From Paludibacteraceae bacterium (GTDB taxonomy: Bacteria; Bacteroidota; Bacteroidia; Bacteroidales; Paludibacteraceae): a stretch of 64,000 nucleotides of DNA. The notes below the pieces were generated by a model. The model was not told where the DNA came from. It was given only the letters and a program-made list of their open reading frames with translations, and searched no databases. The position numbers and the translations under genes were made by a program. The DNA lies in the NCBI GenBank assembly GCA_017547145.1, contig JAFYQJ010000005.1:310001-374000 (forward strand). Direction: 5' to 3'. Below, one piece after another: positions 23,555 to 32,659 of the stretch (position 1 is the first letter of the stretch; the number at the start of each line of letters is the position of its first letter).

Positions 23555-24403
23555 CTAAAACCTATATCCTAACCTAATATCTATATTTTTATCACAAATA
23601 AGGCTCGAAAAATCAAAAGCCGCATCTAAGCAAAGACCAAAAGGCAACTCTCCTCCCAAAATGAAAATATGACGCAATTCTTTTGCTCGAAAAATGTACG
23701 AAACTTTTGCATAATTAAACCATTCGGTAAAAACACCTATATCTAAATCCAATTCACTATCGTAAGAAAATAGTATAAAAGGTGCAATCTTTATATTACT
23801 TAATAGAAAATCATACGATATATTCGTAAAAAAAGTTCTTCTATTTTTTAACAAAATAGTTTTATCAACACGTTCACCTATCGCTAAAACATTTTTTACA
23901 GACAAGCCTAATTTTAATCCTTTCCACCGATAATTTAAACCGATATCAAAATCTGGTAGCACAAACATTTTTTGACCGACATAATGCGAAACAGACAATT
24001 TATTCCAATTAACAACATCAAATTGGAAAAGAAGCCGTGCACCAATACCTAAATAATGCTTATTAAAATTCCATTTATACCCATAACCGCCAAATAATAA
24101 ATATCTATCAAAAAAAGAGTATCCATCATAACTAAAACCTGCAACAAAATGCCCAAAACCATCTTGTGTTAGTCCTTGAAAGGAAGTATAGAAGTCGTAT
24201 GGTTTTTCAGAATAAATACTTGATGTAAGAAATTTATATTTGGTATAAAATGCTGCATGATAAACTCTTGACGTATCCGAGAAAGAAATAGAAGGATTAT
24301 AATAATTCATATCTTCGTAATAAATATTTTGTTTTAAAAGATTCTGGGCAAAAGCATCTTTTAAAAGAAAACAAAAAATAAATATGAATATTAAGCGCCT
24401 CAC
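23555..24403 (-). CDS. PorP/SprF-like outer-membrane protein
   Basis: 282 aa. Signal peptide 1-19 (ending DAFAQ), then a beta-barrel with the family opening NYYNPSISF and repeated aromatic-ended strands, ending in an LGYRF-type terminal strand. PorP/SprF proteins are T9SS outer-membrane components that often work with a specific substrate. No T9SS substrate is immediately adjacent. The start is GTG (24403), overlapping the preceding stop by 4 bp (GTGA), so translation is coupled to the lipase-like gene. Confidence 0.75.
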   Translation of the reverse strand: MRRLIFIFIFCFLLKDAFAQNLLKQNIYYEDMNYYNPSISFSDTSRVYHAAFYTKYKFLTSSIYSEKPYDFYTSFQGLTQDGFGHFVAGFSYDGYSFFDRYLLFGGYGYKWNFNKHYLGIGARLLFQFDVVNWNKLSVSHYVGQKMFVLPDFDIGLNYRWKGLKLGLSVKNVLAIGERVDKTILLKNRRTFFTNISYDFLLSNIKIAPFILFSYDSELDLDIGVFTEWFNYAKVSYIFRAKELRHIFILGGELPFGLCLDAAFDFSSLICDKNIDIRLGYRF

Positions 24404-25590
24404 TTTAATTTATTAAAATCCTCTATTGTCCTCTTTATATATTCATCTAAATGAGAATCATGTGTGGCATTTTCGTACGAATAAAAATAAACATTTCCAG
24501 AACTTTCATTTAAAGCATGAAAAGCATCTTCTGAATTAAAATATGGTACAATATCATCTGCTGTACCATGATGTAAAAAAACCTGCCCTTTAGGGTTCCA
24601 ATCGGAATGAAAAGAGTTTTTGAGTATTATTGCACGAAACAATTCGTCATCGCCATTTAATACATTTTTTATAAAATATTCACGAAACAAATCTATCGGT
24701 TTGCTTGTAATAACCTCAAATGCAGAGACTTGATCATAAACAGGAAAAGTAAATATTTGATCGCAAGGACGATTTAATCCAGAAAACTTATTTAAAGCAT
24801 AACCAGCCCAACTATATAACCCAACAGCACGATAATGCTTACTTGAATTGATAAAAACTTCTTCAATAAAACGAGTAAAATTATATGGTCCAGCCAAATT
24901 CGAACTTGCTACGACTTTAAACTCATCGGTATAATTTGCTTCTATATACTTTTGAGCTGAAAGCGAAGCCCCTGCTCCTTGCGACCATCCAGCCAAAAAT
25001 AATCTATTATCATAAAACAAATGCTGTTGTTCAAAAAATCTCTTCGTAGCCAACAATGCATCTATATTTGCCTTAAATAATTCAGGATAATAAATAAAAG
25101 GATGTTCCTTATCAGCAGTTATTCCATAACCTATATAATCGGGTAACAAAACACAATAACCCGACATTGCGAGTGTTATTCCACAAAATCTAACCTCACG
25201 CCAGTTTTTAGTGCTTCCATCATAATTTGATGGTATCTTTTGCTCTGACCCTAATATTTTCATAGGAACATTAGTCCCATGGAAGTAAGCTACCAAATGA
25301 ATAATATTCACTCCCTCCGGTATCAACAATAATGCTTGGGAATAAATAGGTTCATTATCGTAAATTGTGCCGTAAGTTATTTTGTAGCCTTTCACCCCAT
25401 ACTTAACTAATGAGGAAGGGAAAGAATCCCCTATCACTGATGAGATTTCAGACAACGGAATATCAAATTGCTTTTCAGCATTGACTAACGCACCACGCTG
25501 TACAACAAGATTTTTGTCATTTTTTTCGCAAGAAAATACAAGAAAAAGACAAAATAAGAAACACCAAAGTTTTACAATTTTAAATAACAT
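24400..25590 (-). CDS. Lipoprotein alpha/beta hydrolase (secretory lipase-like)
   Basis: 396 aa. Lipobox LVFSC (Cys about 21). The alpha/beta-hydrolase core has the nucleophile elbow GWSQGAG (Ser near residue 200), the acid segment HHGTADDIVPY (Asp near 342) and the late His in THDSHL (near 381). YHLVAYFHGT-type strands (LVAYFHGTN) contribute the oxyanion region. Similar Bacteroidota proteins are annotated as secretory lipase or prolyl oligopeptidase-like esterases; the substrate is unknown. Overlaps HD and PorP-like genes at both ends, so the four genes 29236 to 23555 form one operon. Confidence 0.8.
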   Translation of the reverse strand: MLFKIVKLWCFLFCLFLVFSCEKNDKNLVVQRGALVNAEKQFDIPLSEISSVIGDSFPSSLVKYGVKGYKITYGTIYDNEPIYSQALLLIPEGVNIIHLVAYFHGTNVPMKILGSEQKIPSNYDGSTKNWREVRFCGITLAMSGYCVLLPDYIGYGITADKEHPFIYYPELFKANIDALLATKRFFEQQHLFYDNRLFLAGWSQGAGASLSAQKYIEANYTDEFKVVASSNLAGPYNFTRFIEEVFINSSKHYRAVGLYSWAGYALNKFSGLNRPCDQIFTFPVYDQVSAFEVITSKPIDLFREYFIKNVLNGDDELFRAIILKNSFHSDWNPKGQVFLHHGTADDIVPYFNSEDAFHALNESSGNVYFYSYENATHDSHLDEYIKRTIEDFNKLK

Positions 25591-26795
25591 AAATAATACT
25601 TCGATGCTGCATTTTTAAGCAGTTTTACATTTAAAATATCTGATGCCTCGGTTATATCGTGCAAAGATCCATCACGATAAAGAATCAATATTTTTTCATC
25701 GTCATAATTATACGTATTAGGTGAAACACATTCTTCAAACCAAAAATAATTAGCATCCTCTTCAGAAATCCCAAAATGCTGTTGGTATTGCTCTACTAAT
25801 TGTCGCTTTCTTTCCTCTGTAACGGGTTCTTGCGTCGTTTCCGAACGAAATAATTGACGGTTTACAAAACGTCTGCACAATTCCGAAAGAACTTTATCAT
25901 CGGTTGCCGTCCAAACTTTTATTGTTGATAAAATATCAGAATCATCAAGAGAAACAAAAGATTCTAAAGCCAAATTATTTGACACAAAAGAAGCTTTATC
26001 AATATCATTTTTTAAAAAATAATGTAGTGATGGAGTAGCAAAAAGTTTAACACCATTCATCGATAAAAATTTAGCACGTTGTAAAATTTTTATCAACATA
26101 GATTCTGCTGCAACTGAAGTCTTATGATAATAAACTTGCCAATACATAAATCGTCGTGCAAACAAAAAATTTTCAATCGAATAAATACCCTTTTCCTCCA
26201 CTACCAAATCATCGTTTTTTACGTTTAGCATTTTTATAATTCGAGCAGAACCTATTATTCCCTCGGTAACACCAGAAAAAAAACTATCTCGACGTAAATA
26301 ATCCAATCTATCAACATCTAACTGCCCTGAAACCAGCTGATGCAGAAATTTTTTATGATATTCGTTTTTAAATATTTTAATCGTTAAATCAAGCTTACCA
26401 TTTAGCTCTTCGTTAATTTTTTGCATCAACATCAGCGAAATCTCCTCATGCGATATATCTGATACCAACGTATTCTCTAATGCATGAGAAAAAGGACCAT
26501 GACCAATATCATGCAACAAAATTGCAGCCATTGCCGCATCAAACTCCTCATTTGTAATTTCATTTCCATGTTGCTGTAGTTGCTTTAATGCTTCACCCAT
26601 AAGATACATAGCACCTAACGAATGCAACATGCGTGTATGTTGAGCACCGGGATATACAAAAGAAGATAAGCCTAATTGTTTTATACGATTTAATCGCTGA
26701 AAATATCGATGCTGTATAATGTGATAGATAAAATCATTCGGAATATTAATAAATCCAAATACTGGGTCATTAATAATTTTTCGTTTGTTTTGCAT
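25572..26795 (-). CDS. HD-domain phosphohydrolase (SAMHD1/dGTPase-like, YwfO family)
   Basis: 407 aa cytoplasmic metal-dependent phosphohydrolase. The metal ligands are in order: H of QHTRMLHSLG (about 52), HD of LLHDIGHGPFSHALE (about 93-94) and D of LDVDRLDYLRRD (about 181). These match the family typified by SAMHD1 and YwfO, which removes triphosphate from dNTPs. The C-terminal half is all-helical with QHFGISEEDANYFWFEE. Overlaps the lipase-like gene by 19 bp. Confidence 0.87.
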   Translation of the reverse strand: MQNKRKIINDPVFGFINIPNDFIYHIIQHRYFQRLNRIKQLGLSSFVYPGAQHTRMLHSLGAMYLMGEALKQLQQHGNEITNEEFDAAMAAILLHDIGHGPFSHALENTLVSDISHEEISLMLMQKINEELNGKLDLTIKIFKNEYHKKFLHQLVSGQLDVDRLDYLRRDSFFSGVTEGIIGSARIIKMLNVKNDDLVVEEKGIYSIENFLFARRFMYWQVYYHKTSVAAESMLIKILQRAKFLSMNGVKLFATPSLHYFLKNDIDKASFVSNNLALESFVSLDDSDILSTIKVWTATDDKVLSELCRRFVNRQLFRSETTQEPVTEERKRQLVEQYQQHFGISEEDANYFWFEECVSPNTYNYDDEKILILYRDGSLHDITEASDILNVKLLKNAASKYYLCYLKL

Positions 26796-26803
26796 ATTAT
26801 TTG

Positions 26804-29236
26804 TTATTTGCCAGAGCCTAATCGTGAAGATTCTTCTACTTCGCCTACTTTGCGATATTTGGTTTGTGTAACCTTTCCAAAATTGTAGGAAATAGACAAT
26901 CCAAACGATGGAGCCGAGTATATTTGTCTAATATTGTATTTTATATTTCCTTGTTGATAATTTAAATCACTGTTATTTGTATTAAGTATATTTTCAAACT
27001 TAAGATTTAATCGCAATTTTTGTTCCAAAAAAGATTTTCTGATAGCAAAAGATAACATTCCTTGACTTGTATATTTAAAATATCCTGTACTTCCACCTGT
27101 ATTACCCCAGCCATACGCTTCTATTTTCCAGTCTTTGGGCAAAATTAATGTAAGATTTCCATAAAATGATGAGAAAAACGACTGATTTCTAAAATCTTTC
27201 TTTTTATTACGTTCATCAACGTAACCCAAATCAGCATACAAACTCATTGTTAGTCTGTTTTTCACTAAAGGGAATTCCGAACAAGCCAACCCAAGATACA
27301 AAGCATTCTGTTTCCCCCAATTTGCCCATTTGTATACTTTTTCTTTACCATCAAAAGTTAGTATTTGAGAAGGTAAATTAGTTGTATGGTGATAATTTAG
27401 ATTGATATTGAAATAACTAATCAAACTTGTTTTGAAAGCAACATGATGTGTTTTTTGAGGTAAAAGTTCAGGATTTCCTTCTACAGCCGTATTTTCGTCG
27501 ATATACGATCTGAAAGGTTTAAGTTGACCATACGAAGGACGCCCAATTCGCATTGTGTATGAAAGTGCGAAATTATATTTTTCAGAATGTTGATAGGATG
27601 CAAAAATAGTTGGAAATATATCAAAATAGTTTCGATACGTTTTTCTGTTTTGGGTTATCCAATCGCCAATGTTGTATGTATATTCACCTCGCAAACCTCC
27701 TTTTAAACTCCATTTCGTATTGAGTTGTGCTCCCAACGAAGCGTACAGAGCATAAATTTGCTCTGTATAACAAAAATCGGAAGAGTGGGTTATATCTTTT
27801 AACCATACATTTGACTCAAAATTTTCTCGTAAAAAAGTATTTTTTGTTTGCGAAACAGAAGCCTTTAGTCCTGATTCAAAAAGAAGCTTTTTTATAAATG
27901 TATGTTGAAAATCAGCTTTAACTGAATATACGTTTATATCTTGTTGCATATCTTGCAAAAAAATTAATGGTTGTCGTGAAACCGAAATCCCATCACCTTT
28001 GAAATATCGATTATCATTGTAACTGCTATCTTTTGAACTCCAATATAAATAATCGAGATTAACCGTTAATTCAGAGTTCTTTTCTTCGTCAAATACCGAC
28101 GTATAGTTCAAATTAGCAGAAACATTATTTGTATTTATTTTAGAATTGATAAGTGTATTTGATGTCTCTTGCAAAGTATCATTTACAAAAGTCTGATTGT
28201 ATGTAAAGTTTGGTTTCTGATTCGCTTGGGTTGTTGAGAAAAAAGAATTGACAATGAAACCAATGGTGTTTCTTTTGTTTATAAAAAAATCTGTTCCTAA
28301 CCTTAACGAATGTCTTGAATTGTTGCTTTGAGATAAAGCACTTGATGTTTGTTTCCAATTTTTTTGTGTAATGTCATAAAAATCGGATTTAAATTCTGTA
28401 AAATCAGAACCAAAATTCGGTGAATAAGAAAAAAACGTATTGCTAATTTTTGACCGATAATTAAGATTGACCGATGCATTTGTATAATGATAATATTTTT
28501 TGTTGAAAATTTTACCATCATGCCCTGCACGTATCGAACCATTAAACCCACTTAAACGATTCTTTTTAATTTTTAAATCGATTATTCCACCACCTCCTTC
28601 TGCATCATATTTTGCCGATGGATTGGATATTAACTCTATTTTATCTAAAGAAGTAGCTTCTATCGCATTTAAATATGCTTCTAAATCTTTCCCTGACAAA
28701 TATGATGGTCGACCATCAATCCATATCGAAACAGATTTTCCATTAAGTTGTACATTCCCTTCACTATCAATGGTCACACCATGTGAATTTCGCAACATAT
28801 CAAAAGCACTATTTCCTTCGGCTGCTATGGAATTACTAACATTTACAACCGTTTTGTCTATCTTCTGCTCAATAACAGGGCGCGTCATGGTTACAACAGC
28901 ATCTTCAAGAATCACACTTTCCATTTTTAATTTTATTTTACCCAAGTTTGTATCAGATAAAATATCTTTTACTATTTCAAATGTTTCGTAGCCAACAAAT
29001 GAAATTTTAATTCGATAACGTTCTGTAGTAAGATTGGAAATAAGAAACTCACCTACAACATCACTAGTTGTTCCTGAAAAATAAACAGAATCTTTTTTAA
29101 ACAAAACCACACTTGCAAAAGGAAGATTCTCTCCACTTTCAGCATCGATTATAGAGCCTCGGAGTGACACTGTTTGAGAAAAAACTTCAACAACAAACAG
29201 ATAAACAAAAATTGGAATAAATAAAAGTCGTTTCAT
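26804..29236 (-). CDS. TonB-dependent receptor-like outer-membrane protein (OMP_b-brl_3 family)
   Basis: 810 aa. Signal peptide (1-20), carboxypeptidase-like domain (about 23-105; LRGSIIDAESGENLPFASVVLF), plug (about 125-225; MLRNSHGVTIDSEGNVQLNGKSVSIWIDGRP, SNPSAKYDAEGGGGIIDLK) and a long barrel with the family ending SFGLSISYNFG. This subgroup lacks the paired SusD and often has unknown cargo. First gene of a four-gene operon; a -7-like TAACTTCG and two palindromes lie upstream. Confidence 0.83.
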   Translation of the reverse strand: MKRLLFIPIFVYLFVVEVFSQTVSLRGSIIDAESGENLPFASVVLFKKDSVYFSGTTSDVVGEFLISNLTTERYRIKISFVGYETFEIVKDILSDTNLGKIKLKMESVILEDAVVTMTRPVIEQKIDKTVVNVSNSIAAEGNSAFDMLRNSHGVTIDSEGNVQLNGKSVSIWIDGRPSYLSGKDLEAYLNAIEATSLDKIELISNPSAKYDAEGGGGIIDLKIKKNRLSGFNGSIRAGHDGKIFNKKYYHYTNASVNLNYRSKISNTFFSYSPNFGSDFTEFKSDFYDITQKNWKQTSSALSQSNNSRHSLRLGTDFFINKRNTIGFIVNSFFSTTQANQKPNFTYNQTFVNDTLQETSNTLINSKINTNNVSANLNYTSVFDEEKNSELTVNLDYLYWSSKDSSYNDNRYFKGDGISVSRQPLIFLQDMQQDINVYSVKADFQHTFIKKLLFESGLKASVSQTKNTFLRENFESNVWLKDITHSSDFCYTEQIYALYASLGAQLNTKWSLKGGLRGEYTYNIGDWITQNRKTYRNYFDIFPTIFASYQHSEKYNFALSYTMRIGRPSYGQLKPFRSYIDENTAVEGNPELLPQKTHHVAFKTSLISYFNINLNYHHTTNLPSQILTFDGKEKVYKWANWGKQNALYLGLACSEFPLVKNRLTMSLYADLGYVDERNKKKDFRNQSFFSSFYGNLTLILPKDWKIEAYGWGNTGGSTGYFKYTSQGMLSFAIRKSFLEQKLRLNLKFENILNTNNSDLNYQQGNIKYNIRQIYSAPSFGLSISYNFGKVTQTKYRKVGEVEESSRLGSGK

Positions 29237-29264
29237 TTTTTAAATGTTTTAAATGTTATTGATG

Positions 29265-29272
29265 CGAAGTTA
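29265..29272 (-). promoter_or_regulatory. Candidate -7 element for the receptor operon
   Basis: Minus strand TAACTTCG, one mismatch to TAnnTTTG, 28 nt before the ATG at 29236. Confidence 0.35.
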
Positions 29273-29311
29273 CACTCCAAGAGTTTCATCGAAAAATAAA
29301 AAGTTTCACAT

Positions 29312-29344
29312 TCGAAACTGTATTTTATTGATTATCAATAATCA
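29312..29344. promoter_or_regulatory. Two dyads upstream of the receptor operon
   Basis: AGTTTC-ACATTC-GAAACT (6-bp arms, 29312-29329) is followed directly by TGATTAT-CA-ATAATCA (7-bp arms, 29329-29344). Both lie about 40-75 bp upstream of the candidate -7 element, a typical activator position. Confidence 0.35.
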
Positions 29345-29395
29345 TTGAAAAAAATTTGGAACAAGCAAACGAAAAGTTTCAGTTACATGATATTA

Positions 29396-31042
29396 TTAAA
29401 AACTTCTGAGCAGTTTTTTAATATAAATTCCCAAATTGGTATCAGTCTCACTCAAACCTAATTTTTCTCGTATACAGCTACTATTGTTATAATGGCTACT
29501 CATTTTCATATAAACACCTACCTCCTTACCTTTTAATCCCAAAGCATACAGACAACAATAACTGATTTCCCACTCTGTAAGACCTTTTTCTTCTAAATAC
29601 TTGATGAAACTAGGATGACTTGTGGCAAAGGCAAGACGAGTAGATTCCATAAAGGTATCTTTGTTTGCTAATAATTCTTCTATTTCTTTATTTGCCTTAC
29701 GGTCAATATCGATGTTATGTGTTATATATGCAGTAAAGAATTTATTAAGTAACTCAAGTCTTTTTGCCACAGCATTTCTTGTATTCACATCCCATTCATT
29801 ATTTTTGGATAATAATTCAGAAAGATTATCCCTTTCTTCTTCTACCTGTTGATACAACAGTTTATAACGTTCTATCTCCTTATCTGCTACAAGCTTTTCC
29901 ATAGATTTTATTTTAAATCGGCTGCTTAACCAAACGATAGTAGCTATAAATACAACTCCAAACAAAATACCTACGAATATGATTTTATTTTTGACGGTAG
30001 TCTCTTTGGCCTTCTGCATCTCCAAGGCGTGCCTCTCCTCTATAAACTTAGTTTCTGATGTATAGACACTATATATTTTATCGTCTCTAATTTTCAAGTA
30101 AGTCTCAAAGGCGTCAAGGGCAAGTTTGTAATCACCACGCTTGCGATAGATATCCGCAAGAAGTGCATAATGTCTTGTCTGTTGGTGGTATGAGTCTAAA
30201 ACTATATCGTTGTTAATGGCATCAAGGGCCTTGTCATACTCTTCAAGGTTCAGATATGCATAGGCTACAGAACTATAGTCAATCTTATTTCTTGGAATCA
30301 ATGTGAGATATTCGCCTAGCACTTGACGGATCCTTTCGGGAGCGTAATGCTCCGCAGCATGAGTGGTGTAGGCACTATAGAAGTCTGCTATAATTGACGA
30401 GTCGACAAGGTGTGATTCTGCCTTTATTATCTCAATATACTTTTCTACTTGTTCATCATCCTTTTTTATAGAATAAGCATTTAAAATCTGAGCAATACAA
30501 TTGTAATAGCTTTTTTGTCGACCTACAGTTTTGTATAGGTCTGCTGCCTTAAGCAAAACATTAATTTGTTTATCCCACTCCAATAATAAAACATAGATTC
30601 TACTTTGTGCAAAATATAAGTTTGCCTTGGTTAACAAATCTTCTGAATCTCCACCTTGCTCTATGCCCTCGCAGAAACAGGTCATGGCTTGAGCTTCGTT
30701 GCCCTGATTCTCGTAGATTCTGCCTTGATAATAGTACATACGCAGTTTATCTGTTGCCGAACCATTGTCCTTATAATAATCAATGGCTGGTTGCAGTACC
30801 TCAAAATCGGTCTTATCAATAACATTCTTATCTAACGCCATAGAGAGCAGTAGAGCGTGCTTTGCTCGCTCTTCATCACCTGATAGTTCATCGGCATCAA
30901 TATCTTGCAATACCACCAATGCACTATCAGGATGCTCAATGATATAAGTTTCAACACCCAATAGTGTATTCCAAAGCTTTGAATGCTGACTACAAGAAAT
31001 CAAGCAGAATAACAAATAGAATACTAGTACATGCTGTTTCAT
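29396..31042 (-). CDS. TPR-domain membrane lipoprotein with C-terminal HTH (LuxR-like) segment
   Basis: 548 aa. Lipobox LISC (Cys about 17), tetratricopeptide-like repeats from about 35 to 330 (e.g. YYYQGRIYENQGNEAQAMTC, ALLADIYRKRGDYKLALDAF), one membrane helix (about 352-372), a coiled coil (about 380-415) and a C-terminal region LTEWEISYCCLYALGLKGKEV...IREKLGL that resembles a GerE/LuxR recognition unit. This is the Bacteroidota one-piece regulator type that senses in the periplasm and acts in the cytoplasm. Codons are slightly more GC-rich than neighbours. Target unknown; the receptor gene next door is a candidate. Confidence 0.72.
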   Translation of the reverse strand: MKQHVLVFYLLFCLISCSQHSKLWNTLLGVETYIIEHPDSALVVLQDIDADELSGDEERAKHALLLSMALDKNVIDKTDFEVLQPAIDYYKDNGSATDKLRMYYYQGRIYENQGNEAQAMTCFCEGIEQGGDSEDLLTKANLYFAQSRIYVLLLEWDKQINVLLKAADLYKTVGRQKSYYNCIAQILNAYSIKKDDEQVEKYIEIIKAESHLVDSSIIADFYSAYTTHAAEHYAPERIRQVLGEYLTLIPRNKIDYSSVAYAYLNLEEYDKALDAINNDIVLDSYHQQTRHYALLADIYRKRGDYKLALDAFETYLKIRDDKIYSVYTSETKFIEERHALEMQKAKETTVKNKIIFVGILFGVVFIATIVWLSSRFKIKSMEKLVADKEIERYKLLYQQVEEERDNLSELLSKNNEWDVNTRNAVAKRLELLNKFFTAYITHNIDIDRKANKEIEELLANKDTFMESTRLAFATSHPSFIKYLEEKGLTEWEISYCCLYALGLKGKEVGVYMKMSSHYNNSSCIREKLGLSETDTNLGIYIKKLLRSF

Positions 31043-31061
31043 ACGTTTTTTTATTTCTCCG

Positions 31062-31096
31062 CAAAAGTAATTGGAAGTAAGGAATTTACCCCCCCC
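31062..31096 (-). promoter_or_regulatory. Promoter with G8 tract upstream of the TPR/HTH regulator
   Basis: Minus strand TACTTTTG (-7, 31062-31069) lies 20 nt before the ATG. Nineteen bases upstream of it, where TTTG would be expected, is an uninterrupted run of eight G (31089-31096). Confidence 0.5.
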
Positions 31097-31136
31097 ATTT
31101 GTTAAAAAAACTTAAATATTTTCGCATGTAATAATG

Positions 31137-32579
31137 TTATATCTGTTTTAGAACTTCAATCAATAATTTCCAAAAACGTTGTGTTGCTGTAATACTTAAT
31201 CGTTCATCAGGAGAGTGAACACCTCGCATTGTTGGTCCGAAAGAGATCATATCAAGATGCGGATATTTTTCAGCAAACAATCCACATTCTAATCCTGCAT
31301 GAATAGCTCGTACACGAGCTTTTTCACCAAACAATTGTTCGTAAGTTGCTGCTGTAAGACGCACAATTTCAGAATTCGTATTTGGATTCCAACCCGGATA
31401 ACCATCGCTATGAGTTACTATTGCACCATTTTTTACAAAAACATCTTCTACTTCTTTTGCCAATGCATTTTTAGCCGATTCCAACGAACTTCGTTGACTT
31501 GTAGAAACTATGATTTTTTTATCAGCCAGTTTTATTGAAGCTAAGTTTGTGGAAGTTTCAACCAATCCGGGCATTGTCTTGCTCATTGCAATAACTCCAT
31601 GAGGACAACCTACTAATGCTGATAACAAAGCTTGTGAAGTTGCATAGTTAATAAAAGTTTTTTGAGCAGATTCTGATTGTAATACCATTGCAAGATTTGG
31701 TTCTGTATCGCAAAAGTTTTCTTCTATTTCTGCAAGATAATGATTGAATTCCACTCGCAATGTTTCTTTATAAGAAAAAGGCACCGCTGCTATTACCGAA
31801 GCTTCGCGAGCAATAGCATTACGCAAATTCCCTCCATCGATATATGATATACGTAACGCGGTTTTTTCAGCTATACGAACCAAATATTCTACTAAAAGTT
31901 TATTAGCATTAGCACGCCCTTTATCAATATCATCTCCCGAATGTCCTCCCAATAAACCCGAAACATTAACCGTAAAAAAGAACAATTTCTCATCAGCAGC
32001 TTCTTCTTCGTAGTCAAAAGTAGCAATTGTATCGCATCCACCAGCACATCCAATAAAGAGTTCTCCGTCGTCTTCAGAATCGAGGTTTATAAGAATCTCA
32101 CCTTTCAAGATATTTTTATCAAGAGCAAAAGCTCCCGTAAGCCCAGTTTCTTCATCAACAGTAAAAAGAGCCTCTATATTTCCATGAATAATATCATCCG
32201 CATCGAGCAACGCAAGCATAACCGCCATACCAATACCATTATCAGCACCAAGTGTTGTCCCCTTGGCACGTATCCAATCACCATCTACATAAGCTTTAAT
32301 GGGATCTTCTAAAAAATCATGCTCTACATCGGCATTTTTCTCACAAACCATATCCATATGTGCCTGTAAAACTACTGTTTTAGATTGTTCCTTTCCTGCA
32401 GTTGCCGGCTTTCGAATCAAGACATTTCCTGCCGCATCTGTAATTGTTTCTAAACCACAGCTCTGCCCAAAATTTTGCAAATAGGCTATTATTTTCCCTT
32501 CTTTTTTTGAAGGACGAGGAATTCGACAAATTTCATCAAAAAAACGAAATACGCTACAAGGTTCTAATTGTGCAATCAT
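31137..32579 (-). CDS. pepD: Aminoacyl-histidine dipeptidase (Xaa-His dipeptidase)
   Basis: 480 aa cytosolic M20C zinc peptidase. Metal and catalytic motifs in order are LQAHMDMVCEKN (His/Asp), GADNGIG (bridging Asp), DEETGLTGA (Glu pair), INLDSED and the C-terminal HAGLECGLFAEK with PTMRGVHSPDERL. The length equals that of PepD. Preceded by a -7 element CAAAAGTA complement at 32608-32615; the 57-nt gap to the regulator is too AT-rich to read more. Confidence 0.92.
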   Translation of the reverse strand: MIAQLEPCSVFRFFDEICRIPRPSKKEGKIIAYLQNFGQSCGLETITDAAGNVLIRKPATAGKEQSKTVVLQAHMDMVCEKNADVEHDFLEDPIKAYVDGDWIRAKGTTLGADNGIGMAVMLALLDADDIIHGNIEALFTVDEETGLTGAFALDKNILKGEILINLDSEDDGELFIGCAGGCDTIATFDYEEEAADEKLFFFTVNVSGLLGGHSGDDIDKGRANANKLLVEYLVRIAEKTALRISYIDGGNLRNAIAREASVIAAVPFSYKETLRVEFNHYLAEIEENFCDTEPNLAMVLQSESAQKTFINYATSQALLSALVGCPHGVIAMSKTMPGLVETSTNLASIKLADKKIIVSTSQRSSLESAKNALAKEVEDVFVKNGAIVTHSDGYPGWNPNTNSEIVRLTAATYEQLFGEKARVRAIHAGLECGLFAEKYPHLDMISFGPTMRGVHSPDERLSITATQRFWKLLIEVLKQI

Positions 32580-32607
32580 AAGGTTATAATTTTTTTAGTT
32601 TATTTTC

Positions 32608-32615
32608 CAAAAGTA
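32608..32615 (-). promoter_or_regulatory. -7 element for pepD
   Basis: Minus strand TACTTTTG, 28 nt before the ATG at 32579. Confidence 0.5.
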
Positions 32616-32659
32616 CTGAAAAATACCCATTATGTATCAAGTTAATGGATATTTGAAAT

